Assembly (NCBI RefSeq): GCF_001189845.1
Contig: NZ_LFLZ01000016.1
Coordinates: 81,004 to 145,003, forward strand
DNA length: 64,000 nt
From: Bradyrhizobium tropiciagri
GTDB lineage: Bacteria > Pseudomonadota > Alphaproteobacteria > Rhizobiales > Xanthobacteraceae
Reading direction: 5' to 3'
Shown: one piece after another, positions 9,492 to 18,403 of the stretch
Position numbering within the stretch: position 1 is the stretch's first letter
Layout of the letters: every line of letters begins with the position of its first letter
The notes under the pieces: generated by a model
The model's database searches: none
What the model saw: the letters and a program-made list of their open reading frames with translations, nothing else
What the model was told of the DNA's origin: nothing
Position numbers and translations under genes: made by a program

Positions 9492-9710
9492 CTACGGGCT
9501 CCCGAGACCCGGCTTGAAATTGTCGGGAATGCTCGTCAGGATCGTGATGGCCGCCTTGTGCTGCATAGCCCGCGTCAGTTCGTCGCCGCATTTGGTGATG
9601 CTCCCGATGCGACCGGTTTGTCCGGATTGATGGCGCCGTGGCGCCAATCCGAAATCGGCCCGGACGTTGGTCGATTTCCTAGATCGTCTCGGATCCAGCG
9701 ACACGTCGAA
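9492..9710 (-). pseudogene. IS110 transposase remnant
   Basis: On the minus strand the translation contains DPRRSRKST..RADFGLAPRRHQSG, followed by RIGSITKCGDELTR. This is the C-terminal catalytic-serine region of IS110 transposases (usual form FGL.PRR.QSG....G.ISKCGD). Only about 70 residues survive, with no intact frame beyond. It occupies the space between the HTH gene and the DUF2840 gene, where related ICEs carry replication/partition genes. The whole interval 9,417-10,006 has no other supportable gene. Confidence 0.65.
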
Positions 9711-10006
9711 CCCTGCGTGCAAGTCCATCCTTCGACTTCGTCGCCGACGGCTGGAATGCGCGGCGCGCCTCAGCCGCGAATCGTTGCGCGGCAACGTCGC
9801 CGTAGCGTGGCATGCAAGGGGGCACCACCCAATACTGCTGCTAGCCATAAATACTTGGGCTTCTTCCTGGCGGACCAGGCCTCAATATTCATGGGAACTG
9901 ACTGGCAACGTCAGGCCGCCAGGCCTGCTCACCTTCAGAAGAGGCACACGCGCTTCGCTCAGCCCAAAGCAAACCGTTCCCGATTCGAGCGTCAGGGAGC
10001 GGCGGC

Positions 10007-10471
10007 ATGAACGATCTCACGGAAGTGGAAGTCTTGTGGCTCGAGAAGCGTATCGAAAACCGCATTCGGTTCGGTCGTATTGTCAAGGAACGAAAGCTTG
10101 ATCGTCACCGCCGTGTCCTGTCATTTGCACCGGGCAGCATCTTTGCCTTCGTCCGTTGGACATCCAACGACTTTGGCACGATCATCTCGCGGATTGACAT
10201 CTTGCGCGCGGTCGCCCCGGGACAGCGCTGCTCGACCGTACCGTATGTGAGGCCCGGCGGAGAGATCGTGCTGCGGCTCTCAGGCTGGCCGAAGGTCGAG
10301 CGCGTGTTGCAGATGATCGATGCCGTCGAGGCGCTTGGAATCGATCCGGCCGACGTCGCTCCCGATCATTGGCATCACGTTCATAACCGTCTGTCCGTCA
10401 ACGAAAACCCGCGTCCATACACGAGAACGCGCCACCAGGCCTGGCTCCATCGTCGCAGAGTGATGCGATGA
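10007..10471 (+). CDS. DUF2840 protein of the transfer region
   Basis: A 154-residue basic protein with the DUF2840 signature, including the segments TEVEVLWLEKRIENRIRFG, RVLSFAPGSIFAFVRWTSND and the C-terminal RTRHQAWLHRRR. The function is unknown, but the family is almost always found directly before traF in rhizobial and other alphaproteobacterial conjugative elements. It overlaps the TraF gene by four bases (ATGA), indicating translational coupling. Confidence 0.85.
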   Translation: MNDLTEVEVLWLEKRIENRIRFGRIVKERKLDRHRRVLSFAPGSIFAFVRWTSNDFGTIISRIDILRAVAPGQRCSTVPYVRPGGEIVLRLSGWPKVERVLQMIDAVEALGIDPADVAPDHWHHVHNRLSVNENPRPYTRTRHQAWLHRRRVMR

Positions 10472-10980
10472 CGAGCCGCCTGATGACGATGACCACGACG
10501 TTTGCGGTGGCTGCCGCGCTCATCGCGACGATCGTCCTTGAGCCGCTTCCACTCTACATTTGGAATGCATCGGCAAGCGTGCCAATCGGTCTCTACAGCT
10601 TACGACCCACGAAGCGCTTCCATGTCACCGAGCTGGTCGCCGTTCAACCGCCGGAGCCGCTTGCGACCTTCCTCGATTTGAACGGCTATCTGCCGGTCGG
10701 CGTCCCCATGCTTAAGCGGATCTTGGCACTGCCCGGGCAGACGGTCTGCAGAAGCGGGCGGACGATTTTGGTGGATGATGTTGCGGTGGGCGAGACGAAA
10801 GATCGCGACGGACGCCGCCGGCCGCTGCCCAAATGGCAGGGCTGCCGCGTCGTCGGCGACGGCGAGCTTTTTCTCATGAATTGGCAGTCGGACGACTCCA
10901 TGGACGGCCGATATTTTGGATTTCTTCCGGCGTCGGCGGTGATTGGCTGTGCGCTCCCGGTCTGGACCTGGGAGGAGTGA
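10468..10980 (+). CDS. traF: TraF, S26-family conjugal transfer peptidase
   Basis: The 170-residue protein has one N-terminal membrane segment (residues about 11-30). The signal-peptidase-like active site follows, with the nucleophile Ser37 in NASASVPIGLY and the general base Lys83 in PMLKRILALPG. TraF proteases of RP4-type systems process and cyclise the TrbC pilin in the inner membrane. The substrate TrbC is encoded 10 kb downstream. The gene overlaps both neighbours by four bases, so DUF2840, traF and the transglycosylase gene form one translational unit. Confidence 0.92.
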   Translation: MTSRLMTMTTTFAVAAALIATIVLEPLPLYIWNASASVPIGLYSLRPTKRFHVTELVAVQPPEPLATFLDLNGYLPVGVPMLKRILALPGQTVCRSGRTILVDDVAVGETKDRDGRRRPLPKWQGCRVVGDGELFLMNWQSDDSMDGRYFGFLPASAVIGCALPVWTWEE

Positions 10981-11858
10981 CCGTGCGTGTTCTACGTGTT
11001 CACCCCCGGCTGGATCGGTTGCGGGACCATTCCTCCGACCCAGCCAACACTCGCAAGCCTGGCGCACCCGGCGGTGGTCCAAATGGCCGGCGCGAAGCGG
11101 CTTTACCCTGGACGGGCGCGAGCACGACAGCAGACTTGGCTCGGTCAGGTGTGTCTGTTTGGGTGGTCGTGTCGCTGCTGCTTGCTCTGACCGCATCGGA
11201 CACTACCGCTCTGGCCCAAAACGGGTCCGCCGCGCTCCCAGCGATCTGTCGAACCAACCACACGCTTTCGGCCTTCATCGAAGAAGCCTCACGACGCTTT
11301 GCGATCCCGGCGCGGTGGATATGCTCGGTATTGAGCATCGAAACTGCTGGAGACATGCACGCCAAGTCGCCCAAGGGCGCGATGGGACTGATGCAGATCA
11401 TGCCGGCGACTTGGGCGGAACTACGCCAACGCTATGATCTAGGAAGCGATCCGTACGATCCGCGTGACAACATTCTGGCCGGCACGGCGTATCTCCGTGA
11501 ACTGCTCGACCGCTACGGTTTGCGCGGCGTTTTTGCTGCGTATAACGCGGGACCAACTCGCTACGAAGAACATCTCGCGGGAGCACCTTTACCTGACGAG
11601 ACGCGAGCATACGTGGCAAAGCTTGCAAATTTGCTTGGCATTCAACTGCCGCCGACGTGTACCGCGAGCTGGAGGTCATCAGCAGCCGCGACGCTGTTCG
11701 TTGAACGAGCTGAGCGGATGGAAATCCGCGGTAGGCCGACATCGTTCGCGCTCTCGCGCTGCGCAACGATTGCAATCTCGTCGCCCGATGTCTCGCAGAT
11801 GGCCCCCAGGCGTACTGGCGTTTTTGTAGCTCGATCGGACTCGAGGGCATTACGATGA
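10977..11858 (+). CDS. Lytic transglycosylase (TrbN/VirB1-like)
   Basis: The start is taken as the GTG at 10,977 that overlaps the traF stop (GTGA), giving 293 residues. A hydrophobic export segment lies at about residues 60-80, followed by a soluble SLT domain. The catalytic glutamate is Glu122 (SVLSIETAGD), followed by the GAMGLMQIMPATW motif and FAAYNAGP, all standard for goose-lysozyme-like transglycosylases. Such enzymes open the peptidoglycan locally for assembly of the mating channel. The tail after residue 230 has low complexity and ends in GVFVARSD, which seems normal for ICE homologues. Confidence 0.9.
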   Translation: MTVRVLRVHPRLDRLRDHSSDPANTRKPGAPGGGPNGRREAALPWTGASTTADLARSGVSVWVVVSLLLALTASDTTALAQNGSAALPAICRTNHTLSAFIEEASRRFAIPARWICSVLSIETAGDMHAKSPKGAMGLMQIMPATWAELRQRYDLGSDPYDPRDNILAGTAYLRELLDRYGLRGVFAAYNAGPTRYEEHLAGAPLPDETRAYVAKLANLLGIQLPPTCTASWRSSAAATLFVERAERMEIRGRPTSFALSRCATIAISSPDVSQMAPRRTGVFVARSDSRALR

Positions 11859-12002
11859 CCAGCAATGGCTTGCTTCAGCAAGCAATCAGTGGAGGAGCGA
11901 GAGCAGTGGGCAGGCACGACGCGTGCGTCCGGGGCTGCAGATGACGTCATGTCTTGACGAGACTAGCGGCCTCGGCCGGCATTGCATCGACTCGGCGAGC
12001 TC

Positions 12003-12275
12003 CTACTCTGTGCGGGGCCCTGCCATGGCAGATGCCGCTTTCGCGATCACTGCTTTGGCGCGCTCGATCGCGGCGCGGAAGTCCTCGCTCTTCCAGGTAT
12101 CAACCGAATGGCCGTCATCGTACGACTCGTCTGCGGCGTCTCGCGCGCGTGAGACCAACTCGCGAAGCACCGCAATGGCTTCGGCGACCAGCTTGCCATT
12201 CAACTCATCGCGGGAAGACCGCGTCACCTCTTTAGACTCACCGCATCGCGATTGTGAACCTTCAGGCAACGTCAT
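12003..12275 (-). CDS. Hypothetical helical protein
   Basis: A 90-codon minus-strand frame whose central part (LVAEAIAVLRELVSRARDAADESYDDGHSVDTW and FRAAIERAKAVIAKA) looks like a genuine amphipathic helical protein rather than a chance frame. A GTG at 12,227 could be the true start. No domain is recognised. It faces the opposite way to the transfer genes and ends where the left non-coding end of the IS110 element probably begins. Moderate to low confidence. Confidence 0.45.
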   Translation of the reverse strand: MTLPEGSQSRCGESKEVTRSSRDELNGKLVAEAIAVLRELVSRARDAADESYDDGHSVDTWKSEDFRAAIERAKAVIAKAASAMAGPRTE

Positions 12276-12435
12276 CGCAATAAATGACTATTGCGATTGC
12301 CTACGGAACTTGATGGCAGAGCGGCCCTTCAAATCGGGCTTCGAGAAACCGGTGCACAGGGATGGCCGCCGTGTGGGCGAATCCGACAGCCCGGTGCAAC
12401 GACTTAGCTGGTCGTTGCCACATAGGAGAGCTCCG

Positions 12436-13500
12436 ATGCGGCTTTTCGTTGGGTCGGGCATCGGTCTTGAGGAGACCAGTCTTTGCATCGTCGATGGCGA
12501 GGGTCTCGCCGTTCGCGAGGTCAACATTATGATCGAGGCAGCTGCGATCCCTTCCGCAGCAGAGGGTTGCGCGGATCGCCTAGAGAGAGCGGGGGGCGAG
12601 GCGTCATCGCTTGGCACCTGGCTGCATCGCGAACTGCAGACAGCGGGGCTCCCGATCATTGTCGTCGAAGCGCGTCACATGTGCGTTTCGCTGTCGACAA
12701 TGCGTAACAAGACCGACCAGAATGACGCGCGTGGCATCGGGCGGATGATGCGGTTGGGCTGGTATCGCGCCGTTCATGTCAAGAACATCGACATGCAGAA
12801 GATGTGCACGCTGCTCACCAGCCGAAGGCTGCTCAAGCGCAAACTAATCGACCTCGAGAACCACATTCGTGGTGCGCTGCGCGCCTATGGGTTGCTCATC
12901 GGAGCCGTCGCCCGCAGTGCCTTTGAGGCCCGCGTCCGCGAGCTGCTCGAGCGCAGCGATCCGATCTTCGTGATGACCATCGAAGCCATGCTGGATGTGC
13001 GCCGCGCCATCCTAGAGGGATACGATCAGCTGCATCGTGTGCTGCTGCAGGTGGTCCAGCATGATGTTGTCTGCCGGCGCTCGATGACGGTTCCAGGCGT
13101 CGGCCCGGTGGCGGCTCTGTCGTTCAAAGTAGGCGTGGATGACCCTCATCGCTTTGCCCGATCGCGAACGGTCGGCACGCATTTTGGCTTGGCGCCGAGG
13201 CGGCACCAGTCCGGCACGTCGATCGATTACGAGGGGCGCATCAGCAAACAGGGGGACGTCGCAGTGCGCGAGGCGCTTTGCGAGGCAGCTGCAAGCCTGC
13301 TGCTACGGGTCAGAAAATGGTCGGCACTCCGGGCCTGGGGCCTGCGGATCGCCAAACGGTCGAGCATGCTGTGTGCGATCACCGCGGTCGCGCGGAAGCT
13401 TGCGAGCATTCTGCACCGGATGTGGGTCAGTGAGACTGATTTCCACGTCGGGTTCGGCGCGAAGATCACGCAGCGGCTGCGGCTGAAGCCAGCGCCGTAG
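12436..13500 (+). CDS. IS110-family transposase, probably inactive
   Basis: The 354-residue product has the IS110 architecture: an N-terminal RuvC-like DEDD domain, a coiled-coil middle and a C-terminal Tnp domain (MTVPGVGPVAALSF, HFGLAPRRHQSG, GRISKQGD). The Glu (GGEAS), the Asp pair in KTDQNDA and the serine in RRHQSG are visible. The first DEDD aspartate, normally in a V-G-L-D-V motif at the N-terminus, is replaced by FVGSGIG, so catalysis is doubtful. The gene starts at MRLFVGSG; the open frame upstream is not transposase. The flanks 12,276-12,435 and 13,501 onward are probably the non-coding ends. In this family they encode the bridge RNA, but I could not fold it here. Confidence 0.88.
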   Translation: MRLFVGSGIGLEETSLCIVDGEGLAVREVNIMIEAAAIPSAAEGCADRLERAGGEASSLGTWLHRELQTAGLPIIVVEARHMCVSLSTMRNKTDQNDARGIGRMMRLGWYRAVHVKNIDMQKMCTLLTSRRLLKRKLIDLENHIRGALRAYGLLIGAVARSAFEARVRELLERSDPIFVMTIEAMLDVRRAILEGYDQLHRVLLQVVQHDVVCRRSMTVPGVGPVAALSFKVGVDDPHRFARSRTVGTHFGLAPRRHQSGTSIDYEGRISKQGDVAVREALCEAAASLLLRVRKWSALRAWGLRIAKRSSMLCAITAVARKLASILHRMWVSETDFHVGFGAKITQRLRLKPAP

Positions 13501-14049
13501 CGGCGAGGCAGATGACAACGGATTAGCGCTGGGTTTGCGCCCGGCATGTCGAGGAGGAGCAAAATTAGAGATCCGCGCGCGCGGTGAGCGTCCCCTGGCG
13601 GGGCCGCGAAACGGGGAATGTCCGCTATCTCTTGCCTGCTGCCGCCCTTCGGGGACGAGAGCGCCGGACTGCTTGGACAGCCCTGTTTACGAACCTGATG
13701 AAGAGCATGCGACGGCCAATGTGCTGAACGCGAAGGAACGCATGGACCCCGCCTGGTGAATGCTGATCGCAAGCGCGGTTGTGGTGACGCTTGTGCGTTG
13801 TCGATGCAGGGAGTCGGTAATGGCTGAAGTGCGAAGAGTCGAAGAAAAGCGTAGGAATGAGTTGACTTTGCCCGCCCGATTAGGAAGGCGAGATAAAAGG
13901 GGCTCGCCGGTCGAACCACAAGCCATTGACATGGCTTGGGTTCCGGCGTGCCGATCGGTCGGGGCGCGTGCCGCGCCAAAGACTTTTCCCAGGACATTCA
14001 AACAAGTTTTCGGCACCGTAGGTGTCGCTGCGTTCTTCGAGGCCTGGTC
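13501..14049. other. IS110 right flank and relaxase upstream region
   Basis: There is no convincing gene. The first part is likely the non-coding right end of the IS110 element. The part next to the relaxase start is where an origin of transfer would be expected in elements of this type, but I could not identify a nic site by eye. Confidence 0.35.
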
Positions 14050-15813
14050 ATGACGGCAGGCGATAGCGACCTGCGAATTCGGCCTGGGCGCATCCGCAGT
14101 ACACGCGCGCCGAGGCCCAAGAGCTTCATCAACCAGGTGCTGCGGGCGGCGAAGAAAGCCGGACACACCTCGGGTCACACCGTAGCCGGCAGGCGTTCGC
14201 CGGCCCATGGACGCTCGACGTTTGGCCGTGGTCGGTTCGCCTTTAGCCGCGCCAGATTGTTCAGCTCGGCGAGGCGCGTTGTGCTGAAAGCGCGCGTGGT
14301 CCGGCACAAAGGGCGAGCCTTCCGTTCAGCACCACTGACCGCCCACCTCTCGTATCTGAAGCGCGACGGCGTGACCCGGAGTGGTGAGCGGGCCGAGATG
14401 TTTGATGCTGGCAGCGACCGTGCTGATGGCCTGGCTTTCGCAGAACGGTGCACGGACGACCGGCATCATTTCCGCTTCATCGTCTCGCCAGAGGATGCCG
14501 GCGACATGACCGACCTGAAGGCCTTTGTTCGCGATCTCGTCAGGCAGATGGAGACCGATCTCGGCACGCGGCTCGATTGGGTTGCTATCGATCATTGGAA
14601 CACCGACAACCCTCACGTCCACCTTCTCGTTCGGGGAGTAGATGTGGAGGGGGCGGATCTCGTGATCTCCCGCGACTACATCAGCCAAGGCCTGCGCTCC
14701 CGCGCCGAGGAACTGGTCGCCTGCGAATTGGGTCCAAAACCGGAGCACGAGATCCGCAATTCGCTAGAGAGGGAAGTCACAGCGGAACGATGGACGCGGC
14801 TCGATCGGGAGATCCGGCTGGCGGCCGATGAGACGGGCACTATCGATCTTCGCCCGGAGAATTCCGGCAAGTCCGATCCCGAGATCCGGCGCCTGATGGT
14901 CGGTCGCCTTCAACACCTGGAGAAGATGGGTCTTGCTGCACCCGCCTCGCCGGGGGAGTGGATGGTCGGGCTCGAGGCCGAGCGCAATCTTCGCGACCTC
15001 GGCATGCGTGGTGATATCATCAAGACCATGCACCGCGCCTTTACCAACCGCGGGGAAGCGCGCGGCGTTGCCGACTACGTCATCGAAGGCGAACAGCCGA
15101 CGTCCCAGCTTGTCGGACGCCTGGTCGACCGTGGACTGCATGACGAACTGACCGGCGAGGCCTATGCCGTGATCGATGGAATAGACGGACGCGCGCATCA
15201 CGTGCGCTTCCGAGGACTCGAAGCTTTCGACCACGCACCCCCGATCGGCGGAATCGTCGAAGTCCGACGCTTCGGTCAAGCCGACGACCCGCGTCCCACC
15301 CTGGTGCTCGCGACCCGTTCAGATCTCGATCTTGGTGAGCAGGTCACCGCGAAGGGGGCAACCTGGCTCGACTACCGGCTGGTCGAGCGCGACCCCATGC
15401 CGCTCGCCATGGGAGGATTTGGGCGTGAAACCCGCGACGCCATGGAAGCCCGTACCGAGCATCTGATCCAGGAGGGCCTAGCGCGGCGGCAGGGTCAACG
15501 CATTATCTTGCAGCGCGACCTCCTGAACACGTTGCGCCGGCGCGAACTGGACGAGGCTGCCGCAAAAGTCTCGGCCGACATCCGCCTACCACAAGTAAAG
15601 GCTGACTCCGGGGAGCATGTGGCGGGCACGTATCGCCAGCGGCTGACGCTAGCCTCGGGGCGCTTCGCCATGATCGATAATGGGTTGGGCTTTCAGCTGG
15701 TGCCCTGGTCGCGCGAACTCGAAAAGAAGCTTGGCCAACACGTCACCGGCGTCGTGAAGGACGGTGGGGGCATCGAATGGGGCTTTGGTCGGAAGCGTGA
15801 CCTCGGTCTCTAG
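14050..15813 (+). CDS. rlxS: Relaxase/mobilisation nuclease (DUF3363, RlxS-type)
   Basis: The 587-residue protein begins at MTAGDSDLRIRPGR. The N-terminal half holds the VirD2-like relaxase fold: a tyrosine-containing segment APLTAHLSYLKRDGV, the RHHFRFIVSPEDA segment, and the metal-binding histidine motif DNPHVHLLVRG near residue 188. The C-terminal half is the DUF3363 region with conserved KGATWLDYRLVE and LQRDLLNTLRRREL. The enzyme should nick the origin of transfer and pilot the strand into the recipient. An in-frame extension to 13,936 exists, but the family usually starts with the RI-R-GR segment. TraG follows 37 bases downstream. Confidence 0.9.
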   Translation: MTAGDSDLRIRPGRIRSTRAPRPKSFINQVLRAAKKAGHTSGHTVAGRRSPAHGRSTFGRGRFAFSRARLFSSARRVVLKARVVRHKGRAFRSAPLTAHLSYLKRDGVTRSGERAEMFDAGSDRADGLAFAERCTDDRHHFRFIVSPEDAGDMTDLKAFVRDLVRQMETDLGTRLDWVAIDHWNTDNPHVHLLVRGVDVEGADLVISRDYISQGLRSRAEELVACELGPKPEHEIRNSLEREVTAERWTRLDREIRLAADETGTIDLRPENSGKSDPEIRRLMVGRLQHLEKMGLAAPASPGEWMVGLEAERNLRDLGMRGDIIKTMHRAFTNRGEARGVADYVIEGEQPTSQLVGRLVDRGLHDELTGEAYAVIDGIDGRAHHVRFRGLEAFDHAPPIGGIVEVRRFGQADDPRPTLVLATRSDLDLGEQVTAKGATWLDYRLVERDPMPLAMGGFGRETRDAMEARTEHLIQEGLARRQGQRIILQRDLLNTLRRRELDEAAAKVSADIRLPQVKADSGEHVAGTYRQRLTLASGRFAMIDNGLGFQLVPWSRELEKKLGQHVTGVVKDGGGIEWGFGRKRDLGL

Positions 15814-15850
15814 CAATCTCTCCAATCAAGTTGCGGAAGGGACGTTCGGA

Positions 15851-17839
15851 ATGTCCGGAACCAAAATCCTCTGGGGACAGGTGATCGTCGTCGGCCTGAT
15901 CGTTCTGCTGGCCATCTGGGGAGCAACAGAGTGGACGGCTTGGCGGCTCGCCTATCAACCGGAGCTTGGCCGGCCCTGGTTCGAACTGTTGGGCCTCAAG
16001 ATCTATTACCCACCGATCTTCTTTTGGTGGTGGTTCGTCTACGATGCTTATGCGCCTCAGGTCTTTGTCGAGGGAGCCTTCATCGCCGCGTCCGGGACCT
16101 TCGTTTCGATCGCGGCGGCGATCGGCATGTCCGTGTGGCGTGCGCGTGAAGCCAAGAACGTCGAGACCTATGGCTCGGCGCGCTGGGCTGACGCGGAAGA
16201 GGTTCGAGCGGCGGGACTTCTTGGTCCGGACGGTGTGGTGCTCGGCGAACTCGACCGCGACTACCTCCGTCATGACGGGCCGGAGCACGTGCTATGTTTC
16301 GCGCCCACCCGGTCCGGCAAAGGCGTTGGTCTCGTCGTTCCCTCTCTTCTTGCATGGCCGGGTTCGGCCATCGTGCACGACATCAAGGGCGAGAACTGGC
16401 AACTGACCGCCGGCTTCCGCTCGCAGCATGGCCGCGTCCTGTTGTTCGACCCCACCAACCCAAAGTCATCAGCTTACAATCCGCTCCTCGAAGTCCGACG
16501 CGGGGAATGGGAGGTTCGAGACGTCCAGAACGTGGCCGACGTCCTGGTCGACCCCGAAGGCTCGCTCGACAAGCGGAACCACTGGGAGAAGACCAGTCAT
16601 TCGCTCCTGGTCGGCGCCATACTCCATGTTCTCTATGCTGAGGCAGACAAGACCTTGGCCGGCGTCGCAGCTTTCCTATCCGATCCGAAGCGGCCGATCG
16701 AGGTCACGTTAAAGGCGATGATGACCAGCCGGCACCTTGGCGAGCATGGTGCCCATCCCGTGGTCGCCTCAACCGCGCGCGAACTCCTCAACAAATCCGA
16801 GAACGAACGTTCAGGCGTCCTGTCCACCGCGATGTCGTTCCTCGGCCTTTACCGCGATCCCGTCGTGGCCCAGGTGACCTGTCGCTGCGACTGGCGGATT
16901 GCCGATCTGATCGCAGATAGCCGACCGGCGACGCTTTACCTTGTGGTGCCACCTTCCGATATCTCGCGAACCAAACCATTGATTCGTCTGGTGCTGAATC
17001 AGATCGGCCGGCGCCTAACTGAGGACTTACACGCCCGCGATCGCCGGCATCGCGTTCTGATGATGCTCGACGAGTTCCCGGCACTCGGACGGCTTGATTT
17101 CTTCGAGTCCGCGCTGGCCTTCATGGCGGGATACGGCATCAAGAGTTTCTTGATCGCGCAATCGCTCAATCAGATCGAGAAGGCCTACGGCCCCAACAAC
17201 GCCATTCTCGACAATTGTCACGTCCGCGTCAGCTTCGCGACCAACGACGAGCGGACGGCCAAAAGGGTGTCCGACGCGCTGGGTACGGCGACCGAGATGC
17301 GGGCGATGAAGAACTACGCCGGGCACAGGTTGAACCCATGGCTGGGGCACCTCATGGTCTCGCGCCAGGAGACGGCGAGGCCGCTATTGACCCCCGGCGA
17401 AGTCATGCAGCTTCCACCGATGGACGAGATCGTCATGGTGGCGGGCACGCCGCCAATCCGGGCGAAGAAGGTCCGCTACTACGAGGATCAGCGATTTACC
17501 GAGCGTGTCTTGCCACCGCCCGATCCGGCGGCATCAGGTCAGTCATCGCGAATGGATGGATGGTCAACACTTGGAACTCTGAAGCCGACGCGAGGTCCAA
17601 CTGACAAAGCCGCCGAGGCCGAGGAAGATGCGGCGAACAGCGGGCTCCGTCGTGAGCCCGAACTCCCCGATCACGTCGCGATCGCTAAGGAGACGACCGA
17701 ACCGACGCCGGCAGAGGAATTTGCGGCCGTTCTTGACGACGACGAGGATGCCATCCGTCAGTCCCGGTTCATACGCCAGCAGATGCGCGGTGTCGCCCGT
17801 CAAGTCGCCATGGACCCGAATGACGGTATGGAGCTCTGA
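15851..17839 (+). CDS. traG: TraG/VirD4 coupling protein ATPase
   Basis: The 662-residue product has two N-terminal membrane segments (about residues 8-25 and 73-95). A hexameric motor ATPase domain follows, with Walker A APTRSGKGVGL (151-161) and Walker B LMMLDEFPALGRLDFF. It couples the relaxosome to the mating channel at the inner membrane. The start at MSGTKILWG removes an out-of-place leader from the relaxase end. The CopG-like gene starts six bases after the stop, which indicates one transcript. Confidence 0.94.
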   Translation: MSGTKILWGQVIVVGLIVLLAIWGATEWTAWRLAYQPELGRPWFELLGLKIYYPPIFFWWWFVYDAYAPQVFVEGAFIAASGTFVSIAAAIGMSVWRAREAKNVETYGSARWADAEEVRAAGLLGPDGVVLGELDRDYLRHDGPEHVLCFAPTRSGKGVGLVVPSLLAWPGSAIVHDIKGENWQLTAGFRSQHGRVLLFDPTNPKSSAYNPLLEVRRGEWEVRDVQNVADVLVDPEGSLDKRNHWEKTSHSLLVGAILHVLYAEADKTLAGVAAFLSDPKRPIEVTLKAMMTSRHLGEHGAHPVVASTARELLNKSENERSGVLSTAMSFLGLYRDPVVAQVTCRCDWRIADLIADSRPATLYLVVPPSDISRTKPLIRLVLNQIGRRLTEDLHARDRRHRVLMMLDEFPALGRLDFFESALAFMAGYGIKSFLIAQSLNQIEKAYGPNNAILDNCHVRVSFATNDERTAKRVSDALGTATEMRAMKNYAGHRLNPWLGHLMVSRQETARPLLTPGEVMQLPPMDEIVMVAGTPPIRAKKVRYYEDQRFTERVLPPPDPAASGQSSRMDGWSTLGTLKPTRGPTDKAAEAEEDAANSGLRREPELPDHVAIAKETTEPTPAEEFAAVLDDDEDAIRQSRFIRQQMRGVARQVAMDPNDGMEL

Positions 17840-17845
17840 GGTAAT

Positions 17846-18271
17846 ATGCGCGACCGGATGAACGTCTACTTCCCACCGGAGATTCTGAAACAGATCTCGG
17901 AGCTCGCCGATCGCAAGAAGCTTTCCCGGTCTGCGATCGTAGAGGCGGCGGTTGCTTCGTTTCTATCGCCGGACGGCGCGGACAGGCGGGAGGCAGCGTT
18001 TACCCGGCGCCTAGATCGGCTTTCCCGTCAGATGCAGAGACTGGAACGCGACGTCGGTTTGACCGCCGAGAGCTTGGCCCTGTTCATCCGTTTCTGGCTG
18101 ACGATCACGCCACCGCTACCCAACGACGCGCAGGCGGCCGCACAGGCAAAGGGCCGGGAGCGCTTTGAAGGATTTGTCGAGGCGCTCGGTCGGCGTTTGC
18201 AAAAGGGGCAAAGCTTTCTGCGCGAAATTCCAGAAGATATACGCCGTCAGGAACCGGCCGAAGAAATCTGA
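17846..18271 (+). CDS. CopG/ribbon-helix-helix protein
   Basis: A 141-residue protein whose first 45 residues (MNVYFPPEILKQISELADRKKLSRSAIVEAAVASFLS) form a ribbon-helix-helix DNA-binding domain. A basic coiled-coil and a hydrophobic ALFIRFWLTI segment follow. In related ICEs this gene sits between traG and trbB and probably regulates or assists the relaxosome. Here an MFS gene separates it from trbB. Confidence 0.85.
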   Translation: MRDRMNVYFPPEILKQISELADRKKLSRSAIVEAAVASFLSPDGADRREAAFTRRLDRLSRQMQRLERDVGLTAESLALFIRFWLTITPPLPNDAQAAAQAKGRERFEGFVEALGRRLQKGQSFLREIPEDIRRQEPAEEI

Positions 18272-18300
18272 TTGAACCATGTAGAAACAGCATTTCGCCG

Positions 18301-18331
18301 GTCTTTCTTTTTCTACCCCAGCCTACGACCG
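18301..18331 (+). repeat. Direct repeat flanking the MFS cargo, left copy
   Basis: These 31 bases match 19,777-19,807 at about 24 positions, including a perfect 14-base core CTTTCTTTTTCTAC. The two copies bracket the MFS gene. Confidence 0.55.
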
Positions 18332-18403
18332 CAGCGATTTAGCCGAACTGACAAAAGCTGGACGCGCTATCGGCTCTAGCGAGCTGAGAGCAAAGGGGCC
18401 AGC

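Noticed and set aside
13227..13997. 256-codon minus frame across the IS110 right side
   Set aside because: It overlaps the transposase gene and its flank without family similarity or a plausible RBS.
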